A DNA stretch of 42,847 nucleotides from Deltaproteobacteria bacterium (GCA_011526105.1 WYAZ01000141.1:1-42847); one strand, 5' to 3'; shown: positions 1 through 7,624, numbered from the stretch's first letter. Notes: generated by a model not told the origin, from the letters alone. Program-made: numbers and translations.

Positions 1-143
1 ACCGAGCGAGACGGCCGAGGCGCGAGGTGCGCAAGGCGGGCCGACGAACGCGCTATCCCGCGATAACGCGAGGAGGCCCAACACCGGGCACCGACGCGCA
101 TCGGCCGAAATCGCGACCGAAGGGGTTTTGAGATGAGCTCTAG
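1..143. repeat. Dispersed intergenic repeat, copy A (left edge cut by window)
   Basis: Bases 1-31 are identical to 22314-22344. Bases 121-140 are the exact reverse complement of 22293-22312. Bases 101-143 match 19592-19634 at 36 of 43 positions. The element therefore has two ends: an inner arm (GCGAGACGGCCGAG) and an outer end that reads CTAGAGCTCATCTC on the minus strand. A hairpin lies inside it: 49-57 pairs with 62-70 with one mismatch around a CCGC loop. The outer left end would lie about 21 bases before the window. It contains no gene. Function is unknown; it may act as a gene-end or RNA structure. Confidence 0.7.
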
Positions 144-182
144 CGCTCTTGAAGACGTGACGAGCCACGTTCAGGTTCCCGC

Positions 183-210
183 GGAACCAACTCCAGGCCC
201 GCGACGTCTT
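183..210 (+). promoter_or_regulatory. ECF sigma-type promoter upstream of the porin gene
   Basis: GGAACC (183-188) is followed by exactly 16 bases and then CGTCTT (205-210), a classical ECF -35/-10 layout. The same arrangement with the same extended -10, GACGTCTTCAGG, occurs at 1296-1323 before the ECF sigma gene. The predicted transcription start near 217 is only a few bases before the ATG at 221, so the porin mRNA may be almost leaderless. A 9-base inverted repeat (150-158 with 204-212) overlaps the -10. That the sigma factor at 1414-2022 reads this promoter is inference from the shared motif. Confidence 0.65.
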
Positions 211-220
211 CAGGCTGCTC

Positions 221-1291
221 ATGCTCAGCGGCCATGCATCGATCCTCTTCCTAGCTACGATCTCGAATCCCGCGCCTGCCGAGCCTCCAAGCTCGATCGC
301 TCCGCCTGAGGCGGTCGAGATATCGATGGCAAAAGGGCTCGAGCTGAAGGAAAGGTCGGGGCGCTTTTCCCTGAAGCTCGGCGCCCTCCTTCAGTTCCGA
401 TACGAAGCATCGGACTCCGACAACCCCGATCGGCGAAGTCGCTTCCTCACTCGAATGGTTCGGCCGCAGCTCCGAGGCAACCTTCTCGTGCCCTGGATCC
501 GCTTCTTCGTTCAGCCCGAGCTCGGCACGAGCCAACCCAAGCTGCTCGATCTCGAGGTCGACTTCGTTCCTCACGAAGCGATCGGCCTTCGAGCCGGCCA
601 GTTCCTGACGCCCTTTTCGCGGGCCTTCCTCACTCCGGTGCCCAAGCTGCAGTTCCCAGACTTCTCGGTCGCCAATGATGCGTTTCGAGCAGGCAGAGAC
701 ACCGGCGCCATGTTGTTCGGGCGGCCCTTTGGCGGTCTACTCGAGTACGATCTCGCGGTCTTCAACGGCAACGGCATCGACAAGGACGGCAACGACGACG
801 ACCTCATGTTGTGGATGGGACGTCTGGCGCTGAACCCTTTGGGCGCCCTACCCTATGATGAAGTCCCGGGTCTCGAAGGCTCGGCCCCGTTCCGTGTTGC
901 GCTCGGGGTGAACGGCTACGTCAGCGGAACGCGGAAGACCCTGGGGGCCGATCTTGCGGCGAGCTGGCACGGCTTCACCCTGCTCGCTGAAGTTTTTCGC
1001 CGCACCGATTCGGCGGCGGCGGCCACCGCCTCGGAAAGCTTCGGAGCCTACGTGCAGCTCGGAGCGCTCCTGTTCGAGGCGGTGGAGCTGTGCACAAGGG
1101 CCAGCGTCGTGGATCTTGCTCTGGGAACTCCGAGCCCTGGATTCGCAGTGTACGAAGGTTTGGCGAACACCTACCTGGCAAAACACCAACTCAAAGTGGG
1201 TCTTCTATTTCTGCATCGAGAGGGCCGGGCAGAAACCGACGGCGAAGGGCAGCTTGACGTCCTCTCGCTTCAGCTCCAGCTTTTTATCTGA
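221..1291 (+). CDS. Phosphate-selective porin O/P-like outer membrane protein
   Basis: 356 residues. A weak signal peptide (hydrophobic core about residues 7-14, possible cut after the Pro-Ala-rich stretch near 20) precedes a protein rich in alternating hydrophobic and polar strands. It ends in Leu-Phe-Ile, as outer membrane barrels do. The middle (about 110-190) has the OprO/OprP-like pattern of a membrane strand, 'LRAGQFLTPFSRAF', and a following 'YDLAVFNGNG' strand. It probably forms an anion or phosphate channel; the substrate is not visible from sequence. It is preceded by an ECF-type promoter and followed by an ECF sigma gene with a matching promoter. No ribosome binding site is visible before the ATG at 221. 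A downstream ATG at 326 would lose the signal peptide. Confidence 0.75.
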   Translation: MLSGHASILFLATISNPAPAEPPSSIAPPEAVEISMAKGLELKERSGRFSLKLGALLQFRYEASDSDNPDRRSRFLTRMVRPQLRGNLLVPWIRFFVQPELGTSQPKLLDLEVDFVPHEAIGLRAGQFLTPFSRAFLTPVPKLQFPDFSVANDAFRAGRDTGAMLFGRPFGGLLEYDLAVFNGNGIDKDGNDDDLMLWMGRLALNPLGALPYDEVPGLEGSAPFRVALGVNGYVSGTRKTLGADLAASWHGFTLLAEVFRRTDSAAAATASESFGAYVQLGALLFEAVELCTRASVVDLALGTPSPGFAVYEGLANTYLAKHQLKVGLLFLHREGRAETDGEGQLDVLSLQLQLFI

Positions 1292-1295
1292 GCTG

Positions 1296-1323
1296 GGAAC
1301 TGCTGCCCCATGAATGACGTCTT
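1296..1323 (+). promoter_or_regulatory. ECF sigma-type promoter upstream of the ECF sigma gene
   Basis: GGAACT (1296-1301), a 16-base spacer and CGTCTT (1318-1323), followed by CAGG. The -10 block GACGTCTTCAGG is identical over 12 bases to that at 203-214, and the -35 and spacer length also match. The promoter begins 4 bases after the porin stop codon. It would start a transcript near 1330, leaving roughly 85 bases before the preferred ATG at 1414. It fits autoregulation by the sigma factor it precedes, which is usual for ECF sigma genes. Confidence 0.65.
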
Positions 1324-1413
1324 CAGGTACGGCGAGCGGCGAGAGAGCGGGAAGATTCGTTGGTCCTTCTGCACATAGGTGTTGCCCGGCTCGTCAGGAC
1401 TCCCTCCCGAGAG

Positions 1414-2022
1414 ATGGAAGGTCGCGAGGACGAGTGTGTCCCTTCGCTTGGGAGCACGGTTCCAGCTTCGTTCAACGACCGGCGGGGCTTCGAATCAGCG
1501 ATCAGACCCCTGCTTCCCCGGCTCTTTCGACTTGCGGTGGCTCTCACCGGCGCACGCGAGGAAGCGGAGGACCTGCTCCAGAATGCGCTCGTGCGAGCCT
1601 ACAAGAGCCGGGACACATTCACCGGGCGCGGAAGCCTCGAAGGCTGGCTCGTCACGATCATCCGACACGAGCACGAAGACACCGTGCGGACCCTCGCTCG
1701 CCGACGCTCCCGAACGCAGCAGGTCGTCGAGAGATTCGGGCTCGCGCTCGGTGACCTCTGGCCCCAGACGGAGACGGACCCGGAGCAGGAGTTCCTGCGT
1801 CACGAATCTGAAGCCACGCTCCTCGCCCACCTTCGAAGCCTGAGCGAGCCTTACCGGACGGTCGTCTGGCTCTGCGACATCGAGGAGCTGGGATACGAAA
1901 AGGTCGCGGAGATGCTCGGCCTGCCGATCGGAACGGTGAAGAGTCGGCATGCCCGCGGTCGAACGCGCCTTCGGGATTCGCTCGAACAACGAAGCAGCAC
2001 GGCACCAAGGGGGTTGAAATGA
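1414..2022 (+). CDS. ECF-family RNA polymerase sigma factor
   Basis: 202 residues from the ATG at 1414; a TTG at 1360 would add 18 residues. Region 2 is visible in the first half ('LFRLAVALTGAREEAEDLLQ', then an aromatic/basic 'GWLVTIIRHEH' promoter-melting segment). Region 4 is the C-terminal helix-turn-helix ('EELGYEKVAEMLGLPIGTVKSR'). It directs RNA polymerase to ECF promoters. Its stop codon overlaps the start of the next gene by 4 bases (ATGA), the usual coupling of a sigma factor to its anti-sigma factor. A strong ECF promoter motif at 1296-1323 suggests autoregulation, and the same motif before the porin at 221 suggests the porin is a target. Confidence 0.9.
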   Translation: MEGREDECVPSLGSTVPASFNDRRGFESAIRPLLPRLFRLAVALTGAREEAEDLLQNALVRAYKSRDTFTGRGSLEGWLVTIIRHEHEDTVRTLARRRSRTQQVVERFGLALGDLWPQTETDPEQEFLRHESEATLLAHLRSLSEPYRTVVWLCDIEELGYEKVAEMLGLPIGTVKSRHARGRTRLRDSLEQRSSTAPRGLK

Positions 2023-2618
2023 CAAAGGAGCGCATCAGCCAGAAGTCCACAGGTCAGCGCGAGCTCCAGCGAATGGAGCCTTCGAAGGGGTTCGAGGAGC
2101 GTCTCTCGCGGGCGCTCATTCGAGCCGACCTCGATCACGCCGCGCCGCAACCCCGTCGCGCGTCGGTCGGTCTCGGGTTCTCCTGGGCGGCGGCCCTCCC
2201 CATCGTCGCCATGGGAGCGCTGGCCGTTCACCTCACACTGCTCGAGCGGTGGTCAGACCTCTCCGTCGAGCCGCTGGCGCGCAACGTGGAGATCCACGCC
2301 ATCCTGGAGCCGGGTGAGCTCTCTTGGCTCGATCTCGAGCTTGCAACGGCGGGTCATCATCCCCACGAGGTCATGGTCTCGGTGCAGGCGCCGGACTCGG
2401 TCTCGCTGCGCACCAGCGCCGCGCCCGCCCTCGTTGCGCCGGTCAAGAGCTGTGACGACTCGATCTGTGAACATCGTTTTCGGCACACGCACGACGAGGA
2501 TGGCGCCGCGCCGTTCTCCGTGGGAATCCGCAGTCCGGGGCGATACCGGATCCGCGTCGAACACTCCTCGAGCGCCAAGAGATTGGTCGAAGAGTTCGTG
2601 GTGCACGCGCGCGAGTAG
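2019..2618 (+). CDS. Probable anti-sigma factor, single membrane segment, His/Cys-rich outer domain
   Basis: 199 residues, start overlapping the sigma gene stop by 4 bases. A charged cytoplasmic N-terminus (1-50) is followed by one membrane helix (about 52-74) and a periplasmic domain of about 120 residues. This is the topology of a membrane anti-sigma factor, although no classical ZAS motif (HxxxCxxC) is present. The outer domain has clustered potential metal ligands: His113, His114 and His116, then Cys145, Cys150, His152, His156 and His158 beside an acidic stretch. Position and topology support control of the upstream sigma factor. Metal or redox sensing is inference. I do not recognise a named family for the outer domain. 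Confidence 0.7.
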   Translation: MTKERISQKSTGQRELQRMEPSKGFEERLSRALIRADLDHAAPQPRRASVGLGFSWAAALPIVAMGALAVHLTLLERWSDLSVEPLARNVEIHAILEPGELSWLDLELATAGHHPHEVMVSVQAPDSVSLRTSAAPALVAPVKSCDDSICEHRFRHTHDEDGAAPFSVGIRSPGRYRIRVEHSSSAKRLVEEFVVHARE

Positions 2619-2672
2619 GGCAGCGGCCGAGTCCGGGTGGTCACCGGCGGGGATTCGGGCTAGAGCCCGTCC

Positions 2673-3644
2673 GTGACGAACGAGCTCTTCTTTCGACTGA
2701 CCCCCGACTGGGTCCTCCGCGCGGTCGAAAAAGGCGGCTTTCTCCCGACGGGTCACTGTCTGGCCCTCAACTCGCTCGAGAACCGCGTCTACGATCTCAT
2801 GCTCGAGGACGAGACCCACGTGGTCGCGAAGTTCTATCGCCCGGGTCGATGGTCCAAAGAAGCGATCGAGGAGGAGCATCAGTTTCTCTTCGACCTCCGC
2901 GAAGCCGAGATCCCCGTGGCGGTGCCTTTTCGCTTCGAGAGCGGAGAGACGGTGCACGAAGTCGAAGGCATCTACTACGCGGTCTGGCCGCGCGTCGGCG
3001 GCCGCGCTCCGGATGAGCTGAGCGACGAAGAGGCGGAGATCCTCGGCCGGCTACTCGCGCGCATGCACAACGTGGGCGCCTCGCGAAAGGTTCAGCATCG
3101 GCGCAAGCTGGATTCGAACACCTACGCGCGGCAGTCGCTCGAGCTCCTCGAGACACGTCGTTTTCTCCCCCCCGCTTGGGCCGAGCGATACCGGGATGCG
3201 GTGCTACGTATCGCCGACATCTACGACGAGCTGAGCCGCGGGGTGCCGGTCCTTCGGATCCACGGGGACTGTCACATGGGCAACCTGCTCAAGGGCCGCG
3301 AAGGCTGGTTCTTTCTCGACTTCGATGATCACGCCGAGGGCCCGGCGGTCCAAGACCTCTGGCTCCTCTTGGCGAGTCGCGATCCGGAGATCCTCGTGCG
3401 ACGCGCTCTCTTGGTCGAGGCCTATGAGCAGTTTCGGCCCTTCGACCTTCGGTGGTTTCGACTCATCGAGCCCCTTCGAGGCCTGAGGCTCATCCACTAC
3501 GCGGCGTGGATCGCCCGCCGTTCCGAAGACCCAGCGTTTAAACACGCCTTCCCGCAGTTCGGCACCGAAGCCTACTGGCAGATGCAAGCGCTCGATCTCG
3601 AGGATCTCTTGCGGGTGATCGAGTCTCGCGCCGACGCAGTCTGA
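2673..3644 (+). CDS. srkA: SrkA/RdoA-like stress-response protein kinase
   Basis: 323 residues, GTG start. The length and motif order match the SrkA (YihE/RdoA) branch of the aminoglycoside phosphotransferase-like kinases, which in E. coli phosphorylate Ser/Thr and limit stress-induced death. The catalytic loop is His197-Gly-Asp199-x-His201 with Asn204, and the metal-binding Asp216-Phe-Asp218-Asp lies in 'FFLDFDDHAEGP'. A lysine-containing N-lobe strand ('HVVAKFYRPGRW') and the 'SLENRVYDL' start of the family are also present. It stands 54 bases after the anti-sigma gene on the same strand and could be co-transcribed. The cytoplasmic location is inferred from the absence of a signal peptide. 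Confidence 0.88.
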   Translation: MTNELFFRLTPDWVLRAVEKGGFLPTGHCLALNSLENRVYDLMLEDETHVVAKFYRPGRWSKEAIEEEHQFLFDLREAEIPVAVPFRFESGETVHEVEGIYYAVWPRVGGRAPDELSDEEAEILGRLLARMHNVGASRKVQHRRKLDSNTYARQSLELLETRRFLPPAWAERYRDAVLRIADIYDELSRGVPVLRIHGDCHMGNLLKGREGWFFLDFDDHAEGPAVQDLWLLLASRDPEILVRRALLVEAYEQFRPFDLRWFRLIEPLRGLRLIHYAAWIARRSEDPAFKHAFPQFGTEAYWQMQALDLEDLLRVIESRADAV

Positions 3645-3686
3645 AAGAGATCGCGATCACGATTGTCTCGCCCGAGACGGCGCGGC

Positions 3687-4799
3687 ATGCTGCCCGCGGT
3701 GCGCAGCTCGCGGCGGCTACTCTGGCTCCCCCTCGTGCTCGTCTGGGCCTGCGCCGACGACACGATCGAGGTCCGTCCTCCGCCCGCACGAGGCGTGCCT
3801 TCCAGACCACGCATTGTGACCCCAACACTCGCCGCCCCTAAGGTGCTCGCACCCGAGCTCGGCCCGTCGCGCCTTCGCTCCGCCCCCACGATCGCCCCCA
3901 ATGTTCGCGGACCCCGGCAGATCGACACTTTCACGCAAGACCAGGCCGTGGTCGACGTGCTCTTCGTGGTGGACAACTCGGGCACGCTCGCCAATGAACG
4001 CGAGGAGCTCGCCCGAGAGTTCGATCGCTTCATCACCGTGCTCTTGGGCGCAGAGGTCGACTTCCACGTGGGCGTGACCAGCACCGACATGAGCTTTGAG
4101 ACCGGAGACCGCGGCCGGTTGAGGGGTGTACCCAGCTTCATCACACGGGAGACGCCGAACCCGAACGTCGTCTTCGCGCGGGCGGTCGACTTCCCTTTCG
4201 ATCGCGAGGTGTCCCACGAACAAGGGTTGCTCGCGATCGCGACCGCGTTGTCCTCACCGCTGGTCGATGCCGAGAACCAGGGCTTCTTGCGCGAAGAGGC
4301 GGCGCTCGCGGTCATCGTCGTCAGCGACGAGGACGACCAGTCCATCGGCACGCCCCAGACCTATGTGCGTTTTCTCGCCGCGCTGAAGCCGCCCGGCCGC
4401 GCAGTGAACATCAGCCTCTCTGCGGTCGTGGGCGAGGTCCCGGACGGATGCTACCCGCCAGGCGAAGAAGGCCTGTTTGGCGCGCACGCAGAGGTCGGCG
4501 AGCGATACCTGGAGGTATCGGACGCCACCGGTGGGCTCGAGCAGAGCATCTGCGCCGCCGACTTTGGTCCGTTCGTCGATCAGCTCGCCACACGCCTCGC
4601 GGCGCTCCGCCGGGTCTTTCCGCTGTCGGCGCCACCCGTGACCGGCTCGATTCGAGTTCGAATCGACGGCGTGGCCGTGCCCCAGAGTACGACCAACGGC
4701 TGGTCTTTACGCCCCGACGGGCGCTCGCTCGAGCTCAGCCCCAATCGAACCCCGAAGCCAGGCTCGGAGATCCGGATCGAATATGACGTGGATCTGTAG
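3687..4799 (+). CDS. VWA-domain lipoprotein with C-terminal beta domain
   Basis: 370 residues from the ATG at 3687 (a TTG at 3663 would add 8). A lipoprotein signal ends at Cys22 ('VWAC'). A Pro/Arg-rich spacer to about residue 80 leads into a von Willebrand A-like domain. Its MIDAS-like metal site is Asp96-Asn-Ser98-Gly-Thr100, with 'VVSDEDDQS' as the later acidic strand, a signature of many myxobacterial surface lipoproteins. The last 80 or so residues form an Ig-like beta domain. The role is probably adhesion or protein binding at the outer membrane; the partner is unknown. The 3' end overlaps the start of the next gene by 17 bases, so the two are very likely co-translated and may work together. 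Confidence 0.8.
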   Translation: MLPAVRSSRRLLWLPLVLVWACADDTIEVRPPPARGVPSRPRIVTPTLAAPKVLAPELGPSRLRSAPTIAPNVRGPRQIDTFTQDQAVVDVLFVVDNSGTLANEREELAREFDRFITVLLGAEVDFHVGVTSTDMSFETGDRGRLRGVPSFITRETPNPNVVFARAVDFPFDREVSHEQGLLAIATALSSPLVDAENQGFLREEAALAVIVVSDEDDQSIGTPQTYVRFLAALKPPGRAVNISLSAVVGEVPDGCYPPGEEGLFGAHAEVGERYLEVSDATGGLEQSICAADFGPFVDQLATRLAALRRVFPLSAPPVTGSIRVRIDGVAVPQSTTNGWSLRPDGRSLELSPNRTPKPGSEIRIEYDVDL

Positions 4800-6138
4800 G
4801 GCTCTTCTCACGTCGCTGCTGCTGACCCTGGTCTCGGCGTGTGGACGCTCGCCCTTGCCCGAGGTCTGCGCGGACGGCTTCACGCTCGAAGCAAGCGGGA
4901 TCTGTGTCTGCGAGAACAGCTCGGTCTGCCCGGACGGCTTCGGCTGCATCGAGGGCACCTGCCGATGTGTGGACGATGGCTGCTGCCCGGACGGACATCG
5001 ATTCATCGCCGGCGTCGGGGACGAACTCGATTCCTGCGTGTGTGTGAGTGATGCCTGCTGTCCGCCGGGAACACGCTATGACGCGGCTCGAGACGAGTGC
5101 GTCTGCGCGAGCGACAGCTGCTGTCCCACGGGCTACCTGCTCGAGGTCTCCACCGAAACCTGTCACTGCCAAGACGACGCTTGCTGCCCCGAAGGCTTCC
5201 GCTATCTCGCCGACTCTGACCTCTGCGAGTGTTCGAGCGACGGCTGCTGCCCCGAGAACACCCGCTACGATGAAGTCGGTCGTGGTTGCACCTGCGCCGA
5301 CGATGCGTGCTGTCCGGAAGCCCACGTCTACTCGGCCGCGGTGCAGGCTTGCGTTTGCGTGGGAGAGGGCTGCTGTCCGGCCGGGTTTGAGCAACGGCCC
5401 GATGGTTCGTGCGCCTGCAACACCGACGCGGCCTGTCCGGCCGGGCTCGTCTGTGACCGGGCGGAGAACCGCTGCATCTGCACGAGTGACGAAAGCTGTC
5501 CCTCAAACAGCTTCTGCAATCAGTATGGCTTCTGCCAGAACCGCCAGGGCTGCACCCGCAATGACGACTGTCCGGCCGGCTTCTTCTGCCATCGCGAGGC
5601 GCAGACCTGTCTGGCGGAGGGCAGTTGCGCGAGCAACCTGCACTGCGGCATCGAGGAGCACTGCGCCGGTGCTCGTTGCGTGCCCGGCTGCGACGACAGC
5701 ACGGACTGCCGACCGGGAGACGTGTGTATCAATCGCCGATGCGAGTCCGATCGCTGCGACGACAACAACTACTGCCCGCTCGCCTCCTTTTGCGACGTCC
5801 GCAGTCAGAGCTGCGGCCCTCGCGACCCCGCGCACTGCCGGTCTTGCGACTTTGGCTGCAACTTCGGTCCGTGCCTCGTGCGGATCATCGAGGGTGAAGA
5901 GGGCTTCACGTTTTGTGGAGTGCCGTGTGTGGACGAGTTCGACTGCCCCGGCCAAATGGCGTGCGGAAGCTCGTATCAGACCTGCGAAGTCGGTTTTGGC
6001 GGGTGTCCACCCGGCCTTCTCTGCGCCACGGTCGAGGTCCTCAACGAAGGCTTCCTCGACTTTTGCGTAGACCCAGGGACCGGACAGCCCGCAGTGATCG
6101 CTCGCTACTGCACGCCGCTGGGAAGTCAGTGCTTCTGA
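4783..6138 (+). CDS. Cysteine-rich repeat lipoprotein (CCP repeats)
   Basis: 451 residues. A lipoprotein signal ends at Cys20 ('LVSAC'). The mature part is packed with cysteines. Seven tandem units of the form C-x-x-D-x-C-C-P run from about residue 62 to 211 with a nearly constant 21-residue period. Looser 'C-x(n)-C-P-x-G' modules then resemble the EGF/Dickkopf-like cysteine motifs seen in myxobacterial surface proteins. The C-terminal 100 residues have a different cysteine pattern. It is likely a disulfide-rich extracellular or outer-membrane-tethered protein; no enzymatic motif is seen. It starts 17 bases inside the VWA lipoprotein gene, which suggests the two act together on the cell surface. 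Confidence 0.8.
   Translation: MTWICRALLTSLLLTLVSACGRSPLPEVCADGFTLEASGICVCENSSVCPDGFGCIEGTCRCVDDGCCPDGHRFIAGVGDELDSCVCVSDACCPPGTRYDAARDECVCASDSCCPTGYLLEVSTETCHCQDDACCPEGFRYLADSDLCECSSDGCCPENTRYDEVGRGCTCADDACCPEAHVYSAAVQACVCVGEGCCPAGFEQRPDGSCACNTDAACPAGLVCDRAENRCICTSDESCPSNSFCNQYGFCQNRQGCTRNDDCPAGFFCHREAQTCLAEGSCASNLHCGIEEHCAGARCVPGCDDSTDCRPGDVCINRRCESDRCDDNNYCPLASFCDVRSQSCGPRDPAHCRSCDFGCNFGPCLVRIIEGEEGFTFCGVPCVDEFDCPGQMACGSSYQTCEVGFGGCPPGLLCATVEVLNEGFLDFCVDPGTGQPAVIARYCTPLGSQCF
4966..5415 (+). repeat. Seven tandem CCP-coding repeats
   Basis: Units start at 4966, 5041, 5104, 5167, 5230, 5293 and 5356. From 5041 to 5356 the period is exactly 63 bases (21 codons). The first unit has 75 bases and the last 60. 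Each codes for Cys-x-x-(Asp/Glu)-x-Cys-Cys-Pro, usually followed by Gly, Tyr and Cys-x-Cys. The protein pattern is far better conserved than the DNA, so the units look old and selected rather than recently copied. Confidence 0.85.
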
Positions 6139-6172
6139 GCTAAGCCATTGTTATTACACCGAGTCATCGGTC

Positions 6173-6200
6173 TTGATCTTATGACGCAACGCGCTATCAT
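6173..6200 (+). promoter_or_regulatory. Possible housekeeping promoter for the small basic protein gene
   Basis: TTGATC (6173-6178), 16 bases, TATCAT (6195-6200) lies in an unusually AT-rich 90-base gap. The -10 matches the consensus at 5 of 6 positions and the -35 at 4 of 6. It ends 33 bases before the ATG at 6234. A small hairpin (ACCGA/TCGGT, 6158-6171) sits just upstream and may end transcription of the preceding gene. Confidence 0.4.
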
Positions 6201-6233
6201 CTGCCTAACGCATTGCGCCATAAGGAGAGGATC

Positions 6234-6593
6234 ATGACCGTCACCAAAGCCAAGAGACACCGCCGCCCGAGCCGAGCCAAAAGACTGGGGCCAGCCCACC
6301 GACTTCTACACGCGCTGCCGAAGCCTGTCGAAGAGCTCGTCGCCGCGCAGCAGGCGGCAGAGTACCTCGACGATCGCGAGGCCGAAGCTCGGCGCACCGC
6401 GCTCGCCATCGAGAAGGCCGCGAGAGCTCAGCTCGTCGTCGCCGTCAAACACTTCGACGGCTGGCTCGAGAAGATCGGACTCATGCGAATCGCGGCTCAC
6501 AAGGCCAAGCTCAACCGCGCACGTCCCAAGAAGAGCTCGAAAGGGCCGGCCCGGAAGAGGCCGGCCACCAAGGCTACAGCACTTCGTACGTGA
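6234..6593 (+). CDS. Small basic protein of unknown function
   Basis: 119 residues from the ATG at 6234, chosen because a strong ribosome binding site (AAGGAGAGG, 6223-6231) precedes it. The N-terminal 20 and the last 25 residues are rich in Lys and Arg, while the middle (about 25-85) looks like amphipathic helix with Ala, Glu and Leu. This tripartite make-up resembles small nucleic-acid-binding or histone-like proteins of high-GC bacteria, but I do not recognise the family. It has its own likely promoter at 6173-6200. Its 3' end overlaps by 20 bases the 3' end of the convergent membrane protein gene at 6574-7608, which may couple their expression through antisense transcripts. Confidence 0.65.
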   Translation: MTVTKAKRHRRPSRAKRLGPAHRLLHALPKPVEELVAAQQAAEYLDDREAEARRTALAIEKAARAQLVVAVKHFDGWLEKIGLMRIAAHKAKLNRARPKKSSKGPARKRPATKATALRT

Positions 6594-7608
6594 TGTTCGC
6601 GATGACCGTGTTCTGGACCTGCACGTCCAGGGTCACCACCGGCACGCGACGCACAAGCAGCGCGTAGTCGAACGACAGCCAGTCGTTGAGCTTGAGCGAC
6701 AGCTTTCCGTTCACGTCGATGTTGATCCGGTCCACGAACTCGAGGTCGCCCTCGAGAGACGTGACGAGCGCCAAGAACGTCTCGGTCTCGAGGCCCCACG
6801 AGAGCACGTCCTTCACAACCTGACCCTTGAGATCGAGTTCGAGCACGGAGCCGAGCTCGTTGGCTTCGCCGAGCGGGACCAACTCCAGCTCAGGGGTGCC
6901 CGCGTCGTCCTTCACGAGGACACCACCCGAGTTGATGATGTGCTGGCCACCGATACCAAGACGTCCCCGGAGCGTGAACTCGTCGGTCTCGATGGGGTGT
7001 GCGAAGGCACCCACCGCCTCTTTGATCAACAGGGGCTCGAAGGCCCCGGTGAGGTCGATGCGGGTCTGTGCCGGCACAACCCGGGTGATGGGCGCGCCCC
7101 CCGCGGGGTCGGGCCGCGTCGTCGTCACTTGGGCCGGCCGCTTGGTGAAGCCGGACAGAATCGAGGTGCGCAGGTTCGCCTTGCCGAACGGACCGAACCA
7201 CTTTGGGTTCTCGAAGCGGTAGAAGTACGTCGACTTGAGCTCGAGGTTGTCTGCGGACTTCAGGAAGCCGTTGATGGACGGGGTCTTGGTCTGGGTGTGC
7301 TGGAGCAAGAGGTTGTTCTCCCACTGGTGGGGCCCGCTCCGAAGGTTCGCGGCAAAACCCAAGACGCCACCGATGGCGAGCGTCGTGCCGCTGTCGACGC
7401 CCACGACATTCGAAGCGTTGTTGAAGGAGAAGGTGAGGCCGAGATTCCCGGTGAGTTTCCAACCTTCGGCCGGCTTCTCCTCGCCCTCTTCGGGCGGAGC
7501 CGGGGGGACTGCGTCCTCCAGGATCTCGCCAGGCGCCTGAGCGCGAGCTAGCGGACTGAGGAGCATGCTCGAGAGAGCGAAACTGATGAGGGTCGTCTTC
7601 TTCAACAT
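6574..7608 (-). CDS. Outer membrane beta-barrel protein, DUF3078-like
   Basis: 344 residues from the ATG at 7608, which has AGGAAG just upstream. A clean Sec signal peptide ends at Ala-Arg-Ala (about residue 23). A short Pro/Glu-rich linker is followed by repeated beta strands such as 'GWKLTGNLGLTFSFNNAS' and 'WENNLLLQHTQTKT', which resemble the DUF3078 barrel family. The final strand ends 'ANITYEVL'. It is likely an outer membrane protein; the ligand is unknown. It lies 16 bases downstream of the mscS gene in the same direction, so the two are probably one transcript, perhaps serving envelope stress. The family assignment is by pattern and is tentative. Confidence 0.65.
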   Translation of the reverse strand: MLKKTTLISFALSSMLLSPLARAQAPGEILEDAVPPAPPEEGEEKPAEGWKLTGNLGLTFSFNNASNVVGVDSGTTLAIGGVLGFAANLRSGPHQWENNLLLQHTQTKTPSINGFLKSADNLELKSTYFYRFENPKWFGPFGKANLRTSILSGFTKRPAQVTTTRPDPAGGAPITRVVPAQTRIDLTGAFEPLLIKEAVGAFAHPIETDEFTLRGRLGIGGQHIINSGGVLVKDDAGTPELELVPLGEANELGSVLELDLKGQVVKDVLSWGLETETFLALVTSLEGDLEFVDRINIDVNGKLSLKLNDWLSFDYALLVRRVPVVTLDVQVQNTVIANITYEVL

Positions 7609-7624
7609 GATCTTCCTAACGGGC

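Noticed and set aside
6158-6171. Hairpin ACCGA-GTCA-TCGGT as a terminator
   Set aside because: The stem is only 5 bases and the following T-run is weak; mentioned only as a possibility.
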